In this document: piece after piece, positions 52,027 through 61,439 of the stretch
How positions within the stretch are numbered: the stretch's first letter is position 1
How the letters are laid out: every line of letters starts with the position of its first letter
DNA from: Arthrobacter sp. CJ23
GTDB lineage: Bacteria; Actinomycetota; Actinomycetes; Actinomycetales; Micrococcaceae
DNA: 64,000 nt
NCBI RefSeq assembly: GCF_024741795.1
Contig: NZ_CP102950.1
Coordinates: forward strand, 4,092,001-4,156,000
Direction of reading: 5' to 3'
The notes under the pieces: generated by a model
Seen by the model: only the letters and a program-made list of their open reading frames with translations
The model's database searches: none
Told to the model about the DNA's origin: nothing
Made by a program: the position numbers and the translations under genes

Positions 52027-53453
52027 TGAGCACGCTCCTCACTGAAACCAAGACTACCCGCGGCAACGTCACCGCCCTCATGGTGGCCCTGCTGGCCGCC
52101 TGCGTGGCCTTCCAGCTCAACGCCTCCATGCTCAGCCCGGCCCTGGTCACCATGGGCAACGAGCTGCACACGGACCAGGCCGTCATCGGCCTTTCCCAGA
52201 CCTGGTTCTTCACCGCCGCGGCCCTGTTCTCCCTGTTCCTGCCGCGCCTGAGTGACATCATCGGACGCAAGAAGATCCTGCTCGGCATGATGCTGCTGAT
52301 GGCCGTCGGCTCGGTCATCGCGGCCATGGCCCCGGACGTCACCTGGCTCTTCGTGGGCCGCATCATCCAGGGCGTCAGCGGCCCCACGGTGCCGCTGTGC
52401 CTGATCATGCTGCGCTCCGCCGTCAGCAACCCGCGCAAGTACGGCACCCTCATGGGCCTCATCACGGCCGTCAACGGCGGCGTGGCCGGCGTCGACTCCT
52501 TCGTGGGCGGCTACTTCGCCGAGAACTTCGGCTTCCGCAGCATCTTCTGGCTCATGGTGGTCCTGGCCCTCGTGGCCACCGCCCTGATCGCCCTCCTGGC
52601 CGGCGAAAGCAAGCCCGCGGCCGGCACCACCATGGACTGGCTGGGCGTGTTCTTCATCGTCATCGCGGTGGGCGCCCTGCTCACGGCCCTCAACGAGGGC
52701 TCCAAGCTGGTGGGCGCATTCTCCACAGGCCCTCTGATGCTCGCCATCGGCCTGACCGTGGTTGCCGCCGCAGCGTTCTTCGCCTTCTGGACCGTGGAGA
52801 AGCGCGCCAAGGCACCCATGGTGGAAACCGTCCACCTGCGCCAGCGCTCCACCTGGGCACCGCTGCTGACCACCACCCTGACCATGACCGGCATCTTCGC
52901 CGTCATCAACGGCATTGTCCCTGCCTATGTGCAGGCGGCGGCCCCGGGCTTCGGCGTGGGACCCACCGAGATGTCGCTCATCATCCTCACCCCGTACGCC
53001 CTGCTCGGCTGGGTCATCGGCCCCATCAGCGGCCGCCTGGCCCCGGTCCTCGGCTACACCAAGGTCCTGCGCATCGGCATGGTCGGCAGCATCGCGGCCC
53101 TGGCCATCATCGCCTTCTTCGGCCTCAGCAGCCTGCCCATGATGATCGCCGGAACAGCCTTGCTGGGCATCATGTATGCGGGTACGGTCAACATCATGCT
53201 GAACGGACTCGGAGTGGTCCTCTCGCCGCAGGGCAACCCCGGCTTCCTGCCAGGCATGAACGCCGGCGCTTTCAACCTCGGCGCAGGCCTGAGCTTCCTG
53301 GTGCTGCCGGCCATCCTGGTGGCAACCTCCGCCCTGGGTGACGCCAAGGCCTCCTACCTGACCGTGGTGGTGACCGGGCTGGTCATCACCGTGGCGGCGT
53401 TCGCCGCCTCGCTGCTGATCCCGAAGCCCGTCGAGGCCGAGGTAGCCAAGTGA
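52026..53453 (+). CDS. MFS transporter of the nucleoside operon (14-helix, DHA2-like)
   Basis: This 475-residue MFS protein has about 14 helices. The loop after helix 2 has LSDIIGRKKILLG, helix 5 is rich in small residues, and the central segment TMDWLGVFFIVIAVGALLTALNEG resembles DHA2-type transporters usually linked to drug export. In this operon, between nucleoside hydrolase and ribokinase, nucleoside uptake is the most natural role, so substrate is inferred. It is translationally coupled: ATG at 52026 overlaps the preceding TAA and its stop overlaps the kinase GTG. Confidence 0.8.
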   Translation: MSTLLTETKTTRGNVTALMVALLAACVAFQLNASMLSPALVTMGNELHTDQAVIGLSQTWFFTAAALFSLFLPRLSDIIGRKKILLGMMLLMAVGSVIAAMAPDVTWLFVGRIIQGVSGPTVPLCLIMLRSAVSNPRKYGTLMGLITAVNGGVAGVDSFVGGYFAENFGFRSIFWLMVVLALVATALIALLAGESKPAAGTTMDWLGVFFIVIAVGALLTALNEGSKLVGAFSTGPLMLAIGLTVVAAAAFFAFWTVEKRAKAPMVETVHLRQRSTWAPLLTTTLTMTGIFAVINGIVPAYVQAAAPGFGVGPTEMSLIILTPYALLGWVIGPISGRLAPVLGYTKVLRIGMVGSIAALAIIAFFGLSSLPMMIAGTALLGIMYAGTVNIMLNGLGVVLSPQGNPGFLPGMNAGAFNLGAGLSFLVLPAILVATSALGDAKASYLTVVVTGLVITVAAFAASLLIPKPVEAEVAK

Positions 53454-54412
53454 CGCCGGAAACCACAGGCGGCCGGATCGTCGTCGTCGGATCCCTCAAC
53501 GCGGACCTGACCATCTACTGCGAGCGGCTCCCGCTCCCCGGCGAGACCGTCCACGGCAACGGCTTTGCCGTCAATCCCGGGGGCAAGAGCGCCAACCAGG
53601 CGGTGGCCGCCAGCAAGCTCGGCGGGCACGTGAGCCTGGTCGGCGCGGTGGGCGACGACGCCAACGGGGCCATGCTCCTGGCTTCCACCGCCGGCGCCGG
53701 CGTGGACATCTCCCGCGTCCGCAGCTCCTCGGTCGCGGCCACCGGCGTGGCGGTCATCTCCGTGGACGCGCACGGGGAGAACAGCATCATCATCTCGGCA
53801 GGCGCCAACGGCACCCTGTCCCCCGCCGACGTCGCGGACGCCACGGACGCGTTCGAGCGCGCCGCCGTCGTCTGCCTTTGCCTTGAGGTCAGCCTCGAGA
53901 CGGTCGCGGCCGCCGCACAGGCAGGGCACGACGCCGGCGCAACGGTTCTGCTGAACCTCTCGCCGTACGCGGAGATCCCGCAGAGCCTCGCGAACCTGAG
54001 CGATGTCCTGCTGGTGAACGCGCACGAGGCCTCGCTGTTCCTGGGCGATGCCGAGGTGCCTGGCGCCGGTGCCGACGCCGCGGCCTGGGAGCCCGTCCGG
54101 ATGCAGTTCGCCGCCCGCGGCCTGGAGCGTGTGCTGGTGACGCTCGGCGCCCACGGTTCCGTGGTGCTCGACTCGCAGGCGGCCGAAGGCTCGCGGATCA
54201 CCCGGGTTGCGCCCACCAAGGTCAACGCGGTTGACACCACCGGTGCGGGCGATGCCTTCACAGGCGCCGTCGCCGCCCGGCTCGCAGCCGGGGAATCCCT
54301 GGCCTACGCCGCCTCCTTCGCCTCCGTGGCCGCCGCCCTGGCCGCCACCAAGAAGGGCACCCAGGCTGCCTACCCGGCAGTCGAAGACGTGGAACGGCGC
54401 CTGGCGTCCTAG
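53450..54412 (+). CDS. rbsK: Ribokinase (PfkB family)
   Basis: This 320-residue kinase has VVVGSLNADLTIYCERLPLPGETVHG, the substrate motif NPGGKSANQAVAASKLGG near residue 40 and the ATP/anion-hole motif DTTGAGDAFTGAVAARLA near 255, with the general-base Asp. It phosphorylates ribose from nucleoside hydrolysis so that it can enter the pentose phosphate pathway. GTG 53450 overlaps the transporter stop (GTGA). It is the last gene of the operon; a strong hairpin follows. Confidence 0.9.
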   Translation: MTPETTGGRIVVVGSLNADLTIYCERLPLPGETVHGNGFAVNPGGKSANQAVAASKLGGHVSLVGAVGDDANGAMLLASTAGAGVDISRVRSSSVAATGVAVISVDAHGENSIIISAGANGTLSPADVADATDAFERAAVVCLCLEVSLETVAAAAQAGHDAGATVLLNLSPYAEIPQSLANLSDVLLVNAHEASLFLGDAEVPGAGADAAAWEPVRMQFAARGLERVLVTLGAHGSVVLDSQAAEGSRITRVAPTKVNAVDTTGAGDAFTGAVAARLAAGESLAYAASFASVAAALAATKKGTQAAYPAVEDVERRLAS

Positions 54413-54425
54413 CTTTCCTCCAGCG

Positions 54426-54462
54426 CTGCCCCCGCCGTGCCCTCGTGGCTCGGCGGGGGCAG
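54426..54462 (+). terminator. Terminator hairpin after the nucleoside operon
   Basis: Perfect 12-base arms CTGCCCCCGCCG (54426-54437) and CGGCGGGGGCAG (54451-54462) enclose a 13-base loop 14 bases past the ribokinase stop. The downstream TTAAG is weakly T-rich. Confidence 0.8.
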
Positions 54463-54589
54463 GTCCTGTTAAGCACCGTCAAGCGCCCGCGAAGACCATC
54501 CGATTATGCGTGATTTAAAAGCCTTCTCTCATTTCCATTCGATGGATAAACTGATTGAGGCTTGCTGGGGCCGTCCTTCGATACGAAAG

Positions 54590-55984
54590 ATGCTTATGCT
54601 CCCCCTCATTGATTCCCTGGAAATCTCCACCCTTCGCTACAGCGTCCGCGGCCCGGTCTTCGCGCCGGCGGACCCTGGCTTTGACGCCGAAGTGGCAGCC
54701 TTCAACCTCTCCACCAGGCACACCCCCGACGTCGTTGTCGGGGCACTTGACGCCGACGATGTCGCCGCGGCAGTTGCGTGGGCGGCCCAACGCGGCCTCT
54801 CCATCTCCGTCCAGTCCACCGGGCACGGAGCCACCAACGCCATCGAGGGCGGGCTGCTCATCAGCACCCGCCGCATGCAGGAGCTGGAGATCGATCCGCT
54901 CGAAATGACCGCCCGGGTCGGCGCGGGCGTCCAGTGGAAAGCCGTGGTTGACGCCGCCGGCCCGCTGGGCCTGATGGGCCTCCATGGGTCCACCACCGAC
55001 GTCGGCGTGGTGGGCTACACGCTGGGCGGCGGCCTGCCCGTGATGGGCCGCAAGTACGGCTTCGCAAGCGACCACGTCATTGCCTTTGAGCTGGTGACGG
55101 CCGATGGCACCCAGCAGCGCGTGACTCCGCGAAGCGACCCCCGGCTGTTCTCCCTGCTCCGGGGCGGCAAGGGAAACCTGGGCATCGTCACGGCCATGGA
55201 GTTCAAGCTGTTCCTGCTCGGGGAGTTCTACGCCGGCGGCATCTACTATCCGGGCGGGCATGCCCGGGAGGTGCTCACCGCCTTCAAGGCCTGGGCGCCG
55301 TCGCTCCCGGCTGATGTGTCGGCGTCGCTGGCCTTCCTGCGCCTGCCCGATCTTGAGATCGTGCCGGAACCGCTGCGCGGGCAGTTCATGATGCACCTGC
55401 GCTTCGCGCACCAGGGAACAGCGTTCGAGGGGGCGGAGCTGCTCCGGCCCATGCGGAAATGCGCCCCCATCGCCATGGACAGCGTGCGCCCCCTGCCGTA
55501 CACGGAGATGGACTCGATCCACCAGGATCCGGACCAGCCCGTGCCCGTCCGGGAAGGCGGCTTCATGCTGGAGCGCCTGGACGACGACGCCGTGGAGGCC
55601 CTGCTGGCGCTGCTGGGGCCCGGCGTCGAAAGCCCGCTGCTACTGGCCGAATTGCGGCTCATGGGCGGCGAGCTGTCCACGGCGCCGGCAGGCGGCGACT
55701 GCATCGGGCCTCGGGACGCGGCCTTCAGCTTCTTCGGAGCCGGCCTGGCCGTGCCGCCGTTCGTGGCGGCGCTGCCCGGCGAATTTGCGCGGATCCGGGA
55801 GACCCTGGCCCCGTTCTCCACGGGCGGCAGCTTCATCAACCTGCACGGTCGCTTCGGCGATGCCGCGGACCGGGCCAAAGCCTGGACACCTGAGGCCTAC
55901 GAGCGGCTGGTGGAGGCCAAAGCCAGCCTGGATCCCCAGAACCTCTTCCGCCACGGCCACGTGGTGGAACCGGCAGGCGTGTAG
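54590..55984 (+). CDS. FAD-binding oxidoreductase (berberine-bridge-enzyme/PCMH type)
   Basis: This 464-residue flavoprotein has the FAD domain core VSVQSTGHGATNAIEGG-like segment (SISVQSTGHGATN), then LEIDPLEMTARVGAGVQW, GYTLGGGLPVMGRKYGFASDH and GKGNLGIVTAMEFKL, with a BBE C-terminus (PEAYERLVEAKASLDPQNLFRHGH). A histidine in the TGHG motif is the usual FAD-attachment site. Substrate unknown. ATG 54590 is preferred because GATACG lies a few bases upstream and the preceding 28 codons from 54506 look non-coding; the longer frame cannot be excluded. Confidence 0.8.
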   Translation: MLMLPLIDSLEISTLRYSVRGPVFAPADPGFDAEVAAFNLSTRHTPDVVVGALDADDVAAAVAWAAQRGLSISVQSTGHGATNAIEGGLLISTRRMQELEIDPLEMTARVGAGVQWKAVVDAAGPLGLMGLHGSTTDVGVVGYTLGGGLPVMGRKYGFASDHVIAFELVTADGTQQRVTPRSDPRLFSLLRGGKGNLGIVTAMEFKLFLLGEFYAGGIYYPGGHAREVLTAFKAWAPSLPADVSASLAFLRLPDLEIVPEPLRGQFMMHLRFAHQGTAFEGAELLRPMRKCAPIAMDSVRPLPYTEMDSIHQDPDQPVPVREGGFMLERLDDDAVEALLALLGPGVESPLLLAELRLMGGELSTAPAGGDCIGPRDAAFSFFGAGLAVPPFVAALPGEFARIRETLAPFSTGGSFINLHGRFGDAADRAKAWTPEAYERLVEAKASLDPQNLFRHGHVVEPAGV

Positions 55985-56003
55985 CCATCCCACCTGGATC
56001 AAT

Positions 56004-56034
56004 CAGGCGCCGTAGCCAAGCACTGCGGCGCCTG
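56004..56034 (+). terminator. Terminator hairpin after the FAD oxidoreductase
   Basis: Nine-base perfect arms CAGGCGCCG (56004-56012) and CGGCGCCTG (56026-56034) with a 13-base loop lie 20 bases past the stop, followed by a short TCCTGTTG. Confidence 0.65.
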
Positions 56035-56067
56035 TCCTGTTGCCTGTCCGCAGGGGCGCAGCAAGCG

Positions 56068-56073
56068 TAGGCT
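56068..56073 (+). promoter_or_regulatory. -10 element of a probable leaderless ABC-ATPase transcript
   Basis: TAGGCT ends six bases before ATG 56080 and no ribosome site is present. Confidence 0.5.
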
Positions 56074-56079
56074 CAGTGC

Positions 56080-57039
56080 ATGTCGGCTGCAGTCAGCATC
56101 GCGGGTCTCGTCAAGTCCTTCGGAGGCTTCAGGGCCTTGGACGGCCTGGACCTGGACGTCCGCGAAGGCGAGGTCCACGGCTTCCTCGGCCCCAACGGCG
56201 CGGGCAAGTCCACCACCCTCCGCATCCTGCTGGGCCTGCTGCGGGCCGATTCCGGACGGGTGGAAATCCTGGGCGGCGATCCATGGCGGGACGTTGTTCC
56301 GCTCCACCGGCGCATCGCCTACGTGCCGGGGGACGTCAGCCTGTGGCCCAGCCTCACGGGCGGCGAAGCGATCGACCTGCTGGGCAGGCTCCGAGGCGGT
56401 CTGGACCTGAAGTTGCGGGCGGAGCTTCTGGAGGTCTTCGAGCTGGACCCTTCCAAACGCGGCCAGGCCTACTCCAAGGGCAACCGGCAGAAGGTGGCCA
56501 TTGTGGCGGCCTTGTCCTCAAACGCCGAGCTCCTCATCCTGGACGAACCCACCGCTGGCCTGGATCCGCTCATGGAGGCGATCTTCCGCGAGGAGATCCG
56601 CAGGCAGAGGGCGCGCGGCCGCAGCGTCCTGCTCTCCAGCCACATCCTCGCCGAGGTGGAAGCGTTGTCGGACCGTATCAGCATCATCCGCCGGGGAAAG
56701 GTGGTGGAGACGGGCAGCCTTGAGCAGATGCGCCGCCACGTCCGGACCAACGTCACCGCCACCCTCAGCGACGGTGCCACCCCGCTCGGCGGGCTGCCCG
56801 GCGTAGACGATCTCAGGATCGAGGGCCGTCGCGTGCGGTTCAGCGTGGACGAGGGATCGCTGGCGGCCGCCATGGGCGCCCTTGCCCTGCATGGCCTCAC
56901 TGCCCTGACCGTCACGCCGCCCAGCCTGGAAGACCTCTTCCTGCAGCACTACGGCGAGCGCCTCCACCCCGACGACGGTGAAGACGACGGTGAAGACCAC
57001 CGTGACACCGACGACGGCGGAGGGAACCTCCGGCAGTGA
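56080..57039 (+). CDS. ABC transporter ATP-binding subunit (DrrA/exporter type)
   Basis: This 319-residue ATPase has Walker [10 protein letters not shown] near residue 37, the ABC signature variant YSKGNRQK near 130, and Walker [15 protein letters not shown] near 150. It energises export through the permease encoded next. The N-terminus [21 protein letters not shown] is standard; the C-terminal about 25 residues are strongly acidic ([15 protein letters not shown]). It appears leaderless. Its stop overlaps the permease GTG (GTGA). Confidence 0.9.
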   Translation: MSAAVSIAGLVKSFGGFRALDGLDLDVREGEVHGFLGPNGAGKSTTLRILLGLLRADSGRVEILGGDPWRDVVPLHRRIAYVPGDVSLWPSLTGGEAIDLLGRLRGGLDLKLRAELLEVFELDPSKRGQAYSKGNRQKVAIVAALSSNAELLILDEPTAGLDPLMEAIFREEIRRQRARGRSVLLSSHILAEVEALSDRISIIRRGKVVETGSLEQMRRHVRTNVTATLSDGATPLGGLPGVDDLRIEGRRVRFSVDEGSLAAAMGALALHGLTALTVTPPSLEDLFLQHYGERLHPDDGEDDGEDHRDTDDGGGNLRQ

Positions 57040-58631
57040 GCGGCACCCAGTTCACCGGAACCCTGCTCCTGCTGCGGCATGCCATCCGCCTGGACCGCTG
57101 GAAGCTGCTTCCCTGGCTGCTGATTTTCGGGGCCATCCCCACGGCGACATACGCCGCCTACAGCTCCATCTTCACCTCGCCCGCCGAGGCCTTGCTGCTC
57201 CAGGCCACCCTCACCACCAACCCCGCGTTCGCCCTGCTGTTCGGACCGGCCACCGACCTCACCACGGCCATCGGCTTCGTCACCTGGCGCGTGCAGATGT
57301 TCAGCATGTTCTTCGTGGCGCTGATGGCGGTCTACGCCGTCACCCGGCACACCCGTGCCGCCGAGGACTCGGGCCAGGCCGAGCTGGTGGACTCCGGCGT
57401 GGTGGGCCAGCACGCGAGGCTGGCCTCCGCCGTCCTCCTGGCCTGGATCGCGTCCGCCGCGGTGGGCCTGCTGGTGGGCGGGACGCTGGCATCCGCGGGA
57501 GCCCCGCCGTCGGGCGCTTTCGCCCTCGGTGCGCTGCTGGCGGGGATGGGCGTCGCCTTCGCCGGAGTCGCGGCGGTGACGGCCCAGCTTGGCTCGGCGG
57601 CCCGGACGGCCAACACCCTGGCCGTGTCCGTGCTCGGGATCAGCTACCTGCTGCGGGGTCTGGGCGATACCCTCACGGATGCAAGCTGGCTGCTGTGGAC
57701 GAACCCCATGGGGTGGGCGGAGCGGATCCGGCCGGCCACGGACAACAATTTCTGGCCGCTGGCCCTGCTTGCCGCGGCGGGTGCCATCCTCACGGTGCTG
57801 GCCGCGTGGCTGCGCTCCCGGCGGGATTTCGGCCTGGGCATTATCCCGGGGCGGCCCGGTCCCGCTCAGGGCCAGGCGGGAATCTGGGGGCTCACCTCCC
57901 GGCTGGACCGCGGGGCGTTCTGGACCTGGGGAGTGAGCCTGGTGGCGCTGGGATCGGTGTACGGGCTGGTCACCAGCACCATGGCCACGGTGTTCGCGGA
58001 CAACCCCTTCATCAAGCAGATGATCGCCTTCCGGGTGGCCACCGAGGAGCAGCTGCTCATGGCCTTCGTGGGCGTGCTGCTGCTGGTGCTGACGCTGATC
58101 AGCGGGGCCTTCGGCATCCACCTCGCCCTGCATTTCTACGCGGAGGAGGAGGAACGCCGGGCGGAGTGGGTCCTGTCCGCGCCGTTGTCCCGCCTCGGGT
58201 ACTTCACGCCGACGGCGGTCCTCGCCATCCTGGCGCCGGCCGTGGGCCTCATGCTGGGCGCCCTGGCCCTGGCGGCCGGGGCGAAGGTGACGGGCTCCGC
58301 CGCGGACACGGGCACGGTCCTGCGGCAGGCCCTCGCCCAGCTGCCGGCGCTGTGGCTGGCCGCCGCCGTCGCCCTGGCCTTGGTGGGCCTGGCTCCCCGC
58401 CTGCGAGGGCTGGCATGGCTGCTGCTGGTGTACTGGTTGCTGCTGACGATGTTCGGCCCGGTGCTGAAGCTCCCGGACTGGCTGCTGAACACGAGCCCGT
58501 TCCATGTGGTGCCGAATGTTTCAGCGCCCGACGCCGATTGGTTGCCGGTGTGGTGGACGCTGGCGATTGCGGCGGTGCTGTTGGTATCGGCGCTGGCGGG
58601 CTACCGCCGTCGGGATCTGGTCTGCACCTGA
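57036..58631 (+). CDS. ABC-2-type exporter permease
   Basis: This 531-residue permease has about 12 helices in two halves, the usual layout for exporters of polyketide- or tetronasin-like compounds. Examples are [22 protein letters not shown] at the start and [21 protein letters not shown] near 310. No drug or biosynthesis gene is adjacent, so the substrate is unknown. The start GTG 57036 overlaps the ATPase stop. The arginine-rich C-terminus (AGYRRRDL) is cytoplasmic. Confidence 0.85.
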   Translation: MSGTQFTGTLLLLRHAIRLDRWKLLPWLLIFGAIPTATYAAYSSIFTSPAEALLLQATLTTNPAFALLFGPATDLTTAIGFVTWRVQMFSMFFVALMAVYAVTRHTRAAEDSGQAELVDSGVVGQHARLASAVLLAWIASAAVGLLVGGTLASAGAPPSGAFALGALLAGMGVAFAGVAAVTAQLGSAARTANTLAVSVLGISYLLRGLGDTLTDASWLLWTNPMGWAERIRPATDNNFWPLALLAAAGAILTVLAAWLRSRRDFGLGIIPGRPGPAQGQAGIWGLTSRLDRGAFWTWGVSLVALGSVYGLVTSTMATVFADNPFIKQMIAFRVATEEQLLMAFVGVLLLVLTLISGAFGIHLALHFYAEEEERRAEWVLSAPLSRLGYFTPTAVLAILAPAVGLMLGALALAAGAKVTGSAADTGTVLRQALAQLPALWLAAAVALALVGLAPRLRGLAWLLLVYWLLLTMFGPVLKLPDWLLNTSPFHVVPNVSAPDADWLPVWWTLAIAAVLLVSALAGYRRRDLVCT

Positions 58632-58674
58632 CCCCGGGACCTCGAAAACCGGCCGCCCGGCCTTCACACACCAT

Positions 58675-58690
58675 CGATTTTACAAAATCG
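58675..58690 (+). terminator. Palindrome after the ABC exporter
   Basis: CGATTTT (58675-58681) and AAAATCG (58684-58690) are perfect arms around AC, flanked by GC-rich partly complementary blocks (about 58651 and 58691-58702) that would extend the stem. A terminator is the likeliest reading. Confidence 0.5.
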
Positions 58691-58747
58691 CGGCCGGGGG
58701 CCTCCGGGGTCTAGCCAAGACCGGCCGGCATGCACGATGCTTGCTGC

Positions 58748-59320
58748 ATGTACTCAGCGTCGAGCCCATACCGCATCATTACTGTCTGCACCGGCAACAT
58801 CTGCCGCTCCCCCATGGCGGAGCTCATGTTGGCCGAGGCCTTGAAGGCCCAAGGGCTGGGAGGGGACGTGGAGGTCGACTCCGCGGGGACCACCGCGTAC
58901 GAGGCCGGACACCCCATAGATCCCCGGGCGGCCCGGAAACTCGACGCCCACCACATTCACTCGGCCCACCATGTTGCCCGGGCGTGGCGTCAGGAATGGT
59001 TCGGCGAGCGCGACCTCATCCTGGCCCTGGACGTGGACCACTACGGCTGGCTCCACGAGACGGCCCCGGACGGCGAATCGCTCGCCAAGATCCGCATGCT
59101 GCGCAGCTTCGATCCCGCCATGGCCGGCCGCAGCACCCTGGACCTGGGCATCGAGGACCCTTGGTACGGCGGGCACCAGGATTTCGACTCCACCTGGACC
59201 CTCATCCAGGCCGCCATTCCGGGCATTGTGGAGCACGCCCGCACGGCCATCACGGACAGCTCCGGCAAGCCGTTCGGAGGGAACCGCCTGGACCATAAGC
59301 AGGTAACCTCTATTTCATGA
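58748..59320 (+). CDS. Low-molecular-weight protein tyrosine phosphatase
   Basis: This 190-residue phosphatase has the P-loop VCTGNICRSPM near residue 15 (C-x5-R-S) and the general-acid loop DPWYGG near 135, the two hallmarks of the family. The P-loop lies at the family's usual N-terminal position. The sequence is some 25 residues longer than typical because of its C-terminal tail (DSSGKPFGGNRLDH). It dephosphorylates tyrosine in cytoplasmic proteins. Its stop overlaps the start of the next gene, so it is coupled to the kinase/PabB fusion. An in-frame ATG 18 bases upstream is an alternative start. Confidence 0.88.
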   Translation: MYSASSPYRIITVCTGNICRSPMAELMLAEALKAQGLGGDVEVDSAGTTAYEAGHPIDPRAARKLDAHHIHSAHHVARAWRQEWFGERDLILALDVDHYGWLHETAPDGESLAKIRMLRSFDPAMAGRSTLDLGIEDPWYGGHQDFDSTWTLIQAAIPGIVEHARTAITDSSGKPFGGNRLDHKQVTSIS

Positions 59321-61437
59321 CCCCCGCACCTGTGATCATTGCCGTCGACGGACGGTCCGGCGCAGGAAAGACCACCCTGGCCGTTGAACTGGCCGCCCGC
59401 CTCCGCGAGCATCACAAGGTGTCGCTGTTCCACCTGGAGGACATCTACCCCGGCTGGAACGGCCTGGCCGCGGGCATCGAACGGTATGTCACCACGGTCC
59501 TGACGCCCCTGAGCCAGGGCACAGCAGCGGAATGGGTCAGCTGGGACTGGGAAAAGCACTACGACGGCACACAGTTCGTCACCTTGCCGGCGGAAATCGT
59601 GATCGTGGAGGGCGTTGGCGCCGCCGCGGCGGCCGCCCGGCCCATGCTGGACGCCGTCGTCTGGGTGGATGCCCCGGGTGAGGAACGCCGCCGCCGGGCC
59701 CTGGCCCGCGACGGCAGCAGCTACGAACCCTACTGGGACCGCTGGGCCGCCCAGGAGCAGGAATGGCTGGATGCGGACCCCGTGCAGGGCAGCGCCGACA
59801 TCCGCGTCCTCAACCACGCCGACGGCAAGGCCCCCGGCGATGTCCTGCAGGCCCTGAACTACCTGCCCGCCCTTGCCTCCGTGCTGGTCCCCGAACTCAG
59901 CGCCCGCCGCGGCCTGCAGCTGCGGTCCGAGAAGCTCGACGCCGTCCCGGATGCGGCCGCCCTCTTCGAGACCCTGTACGGGGCATCGGACAACGCCGTG
60001 TGGCTGGATTCCTCCAACGCCGCCACGGTGCACGGCGCTGTGGCGGCCGGCGCTGTCCCCGACGCTGGCCGGGTCCACAGCCCGGCCGCCGAGCGCAGCC
60101 GCTTCAGCATCCTCGCCGACGACGCAGGGACGTTCGGCCAGTCGGTCCTGCACAGTTCGGGGGCCACCCGGCTGACGGCCGGCTGCGCCACCGTGGAAAC
60201 CAGCGGGCCGTTCTTCCGCTGGCTGGACTCCGTGTGGGGGCGCCGCGCCGTGCGCGCCCCGCGCGGCTACGAGGGCCAGTTCACCCTGGGCTGGCTGGGC
60301 TACCTCGGCTACGAACTCAAGCGCGAAACCGGCGGCAGCGACGTCCGCTCCGAAACGCCGGACGCCGCCCTGCTCTTCGCGGGCCGGGCCGTGGTGATCG
60401 ACCACCGCGAGCGGGCCGTCTGGCTCCTGGCCCTGGACGCCCCCGACGCCGATGACTGGTTCCGGCTGGCAGCCGAGGCCGTGCGGGCCGCCGCCGCGCC
60501 GCCCCGTGGAGAAGCCGCCCCGCGCCTCAGCGAAACAACCCCCGCGGAGGCGACAGCCGCCGTCGGGAGCCCCGCTTTCCCGCTCGAGTTCAGCAGCCGC
60601 GACACCGCCACCGGATACAAGGGCAAGATCGCCGATGCCCAGCACGAAATCGACGAGGGCAACACGTACGAGGTCTGCCTGACCACCACGTTGGAGGCGG
60701 CGGACCCGGGGCTGGACCCGTGGCAGAGCTACCTGGCCATGCGCCGGCGCAATCCCGCCCCGTTCGCCAGTTACCTGCGCTTCGGCGGCCTGGCCGTGGC
60801 CAGCACCTCGCCCGAGCGTTTCCTGCGGATCGCCTCCGACGGCGGCATGCGGGCCGAGCCGATCAAGGGCACCCGCCGCCGGGCCGACGATGCCGTGGCG
60901 GACGCCGCGCTGCGCGAGGACCTGGCCACTTCGCTCAAGGACCGGGCCGAGAACATCATGATCGTGGACCTGCTCCGCAACGACCTGAGCCATTTCGCCG
61001 TCCCCGGCTCGGTGACCGTGAGCCGGCTGTGCGCGATCGAAAGCTACGCCACGGTGCACCAGATGGTCAGCACCATCGACGCGCACCTGCGCCCGGGGGC
61101 GCCGCGGGCCGAGGCCGTCGCGGCCGCGTTCCCGGCCGGATCGATGACCGGGGCGCCGAAGATCAGCACCATGGATATCCTGGACCGCCTCGAGTCCGGC
61201 CCGCGCGGCGTCTATTCCGGGGCGATCGGCTACTTCTCGCTGAACGCGGCCACGGACCTCGCCGTCGTGATCCGGACCCTGGTGATGGCCGCCGACGGCG
61301 ACGGGCGGCGCACGCTCAGCCTCGGCGTCGGCGGTGCCATCACGGCCGATTCCTCCATGGAGGACGAGTACGAGGAGATCCGGACAAAGGCCTTCGGTGT
61401 GCTGTCGGCGCTCGGCGCGGAGTTCCCCGCGGGCTGA
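59317..61437 (+). CDS. P-loop kinase-PabB fusion (aminodeoxychorismate synthase-like)
   Basis: Residues 1-185 are a uridine-kinase-like P-loop domain (IIAVDGRSGAGKTTLAVELA; EIVIVEGVGAAAAA). Residues about 200-706 are a chorismate-binding PabB/TrpE domain: GWLGYLGYELKRETGG near 330, PIKGTRRRADDAV near 525, MIVDLLRNDLSHFAVPGSV and PAGSMTGAPKISTMDILDRLE near 610. The fused enzyme could make aminodeoxychorismate for folate; no glutamine amidotransferase partner is encoded nearby. The kinase domain's substrate is unknown. ATG 59317 overlaps the phosphatase stop. Confidence 0.85.
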   Translation: MTPAPVIIAVDGRSGAGKTTLAVELAARLREHHKVSLFHLEDIYPGWNGLAAGIERYVTTVLTPLSQGTAAEWVSWDWEKHYDGTQFVTLPAEIVIVEGVGAAAAAARPMLDAVVWVDAPGEERRRRALARDGSSYEPYWDRWAAQEQEWLDADPVQGSADIRVLNHADGKAPGDVLQALNYLPALASVLVPELSARRGLQLRSEKLDAVPDAAALFETLYGASDNAVWLDSSNAATVHGAVAAGAVPDAGRVHSPAAERSRFSILADDAGTFGQSVLHSSGATRLTAGCATVETSGPFFRWLDSVWGRRAVRAPRGYEGQFTLGWLGYLGYELKRETGGSDVRSETPDAALLFAGRAVVIDHRERAVWLLALDAPDADDWFRLAAEAVRAAAAPPRGEAAPRLSETTPAEATAAVGSPAFPLEFSSRDTATGYKGKIADAQHEIDEGNTYEVCLTTTLEAADPGLDPWQSYLAMRRRNPAPFASYLRFGGLAVASTSPERFLRIASDGGMRAEPIKGTRRRADDAVADAALREDLATSLKDRAENIMIVDLLRNDLSHFAVPGSVTVSRLCAIESYATVHQMVSTIDAHLRPGAPRAEAVAAAFPAGSMTGAPKISTMDILDRLESGPRGVYSGAIGYFSLNAATDLAVVIRTLVMAADGDGRRTLSLGVGGAITADSSMEDEYEEIRTKAFGVLSALGAEFPAG

Positions 61438-61439
61438 GT

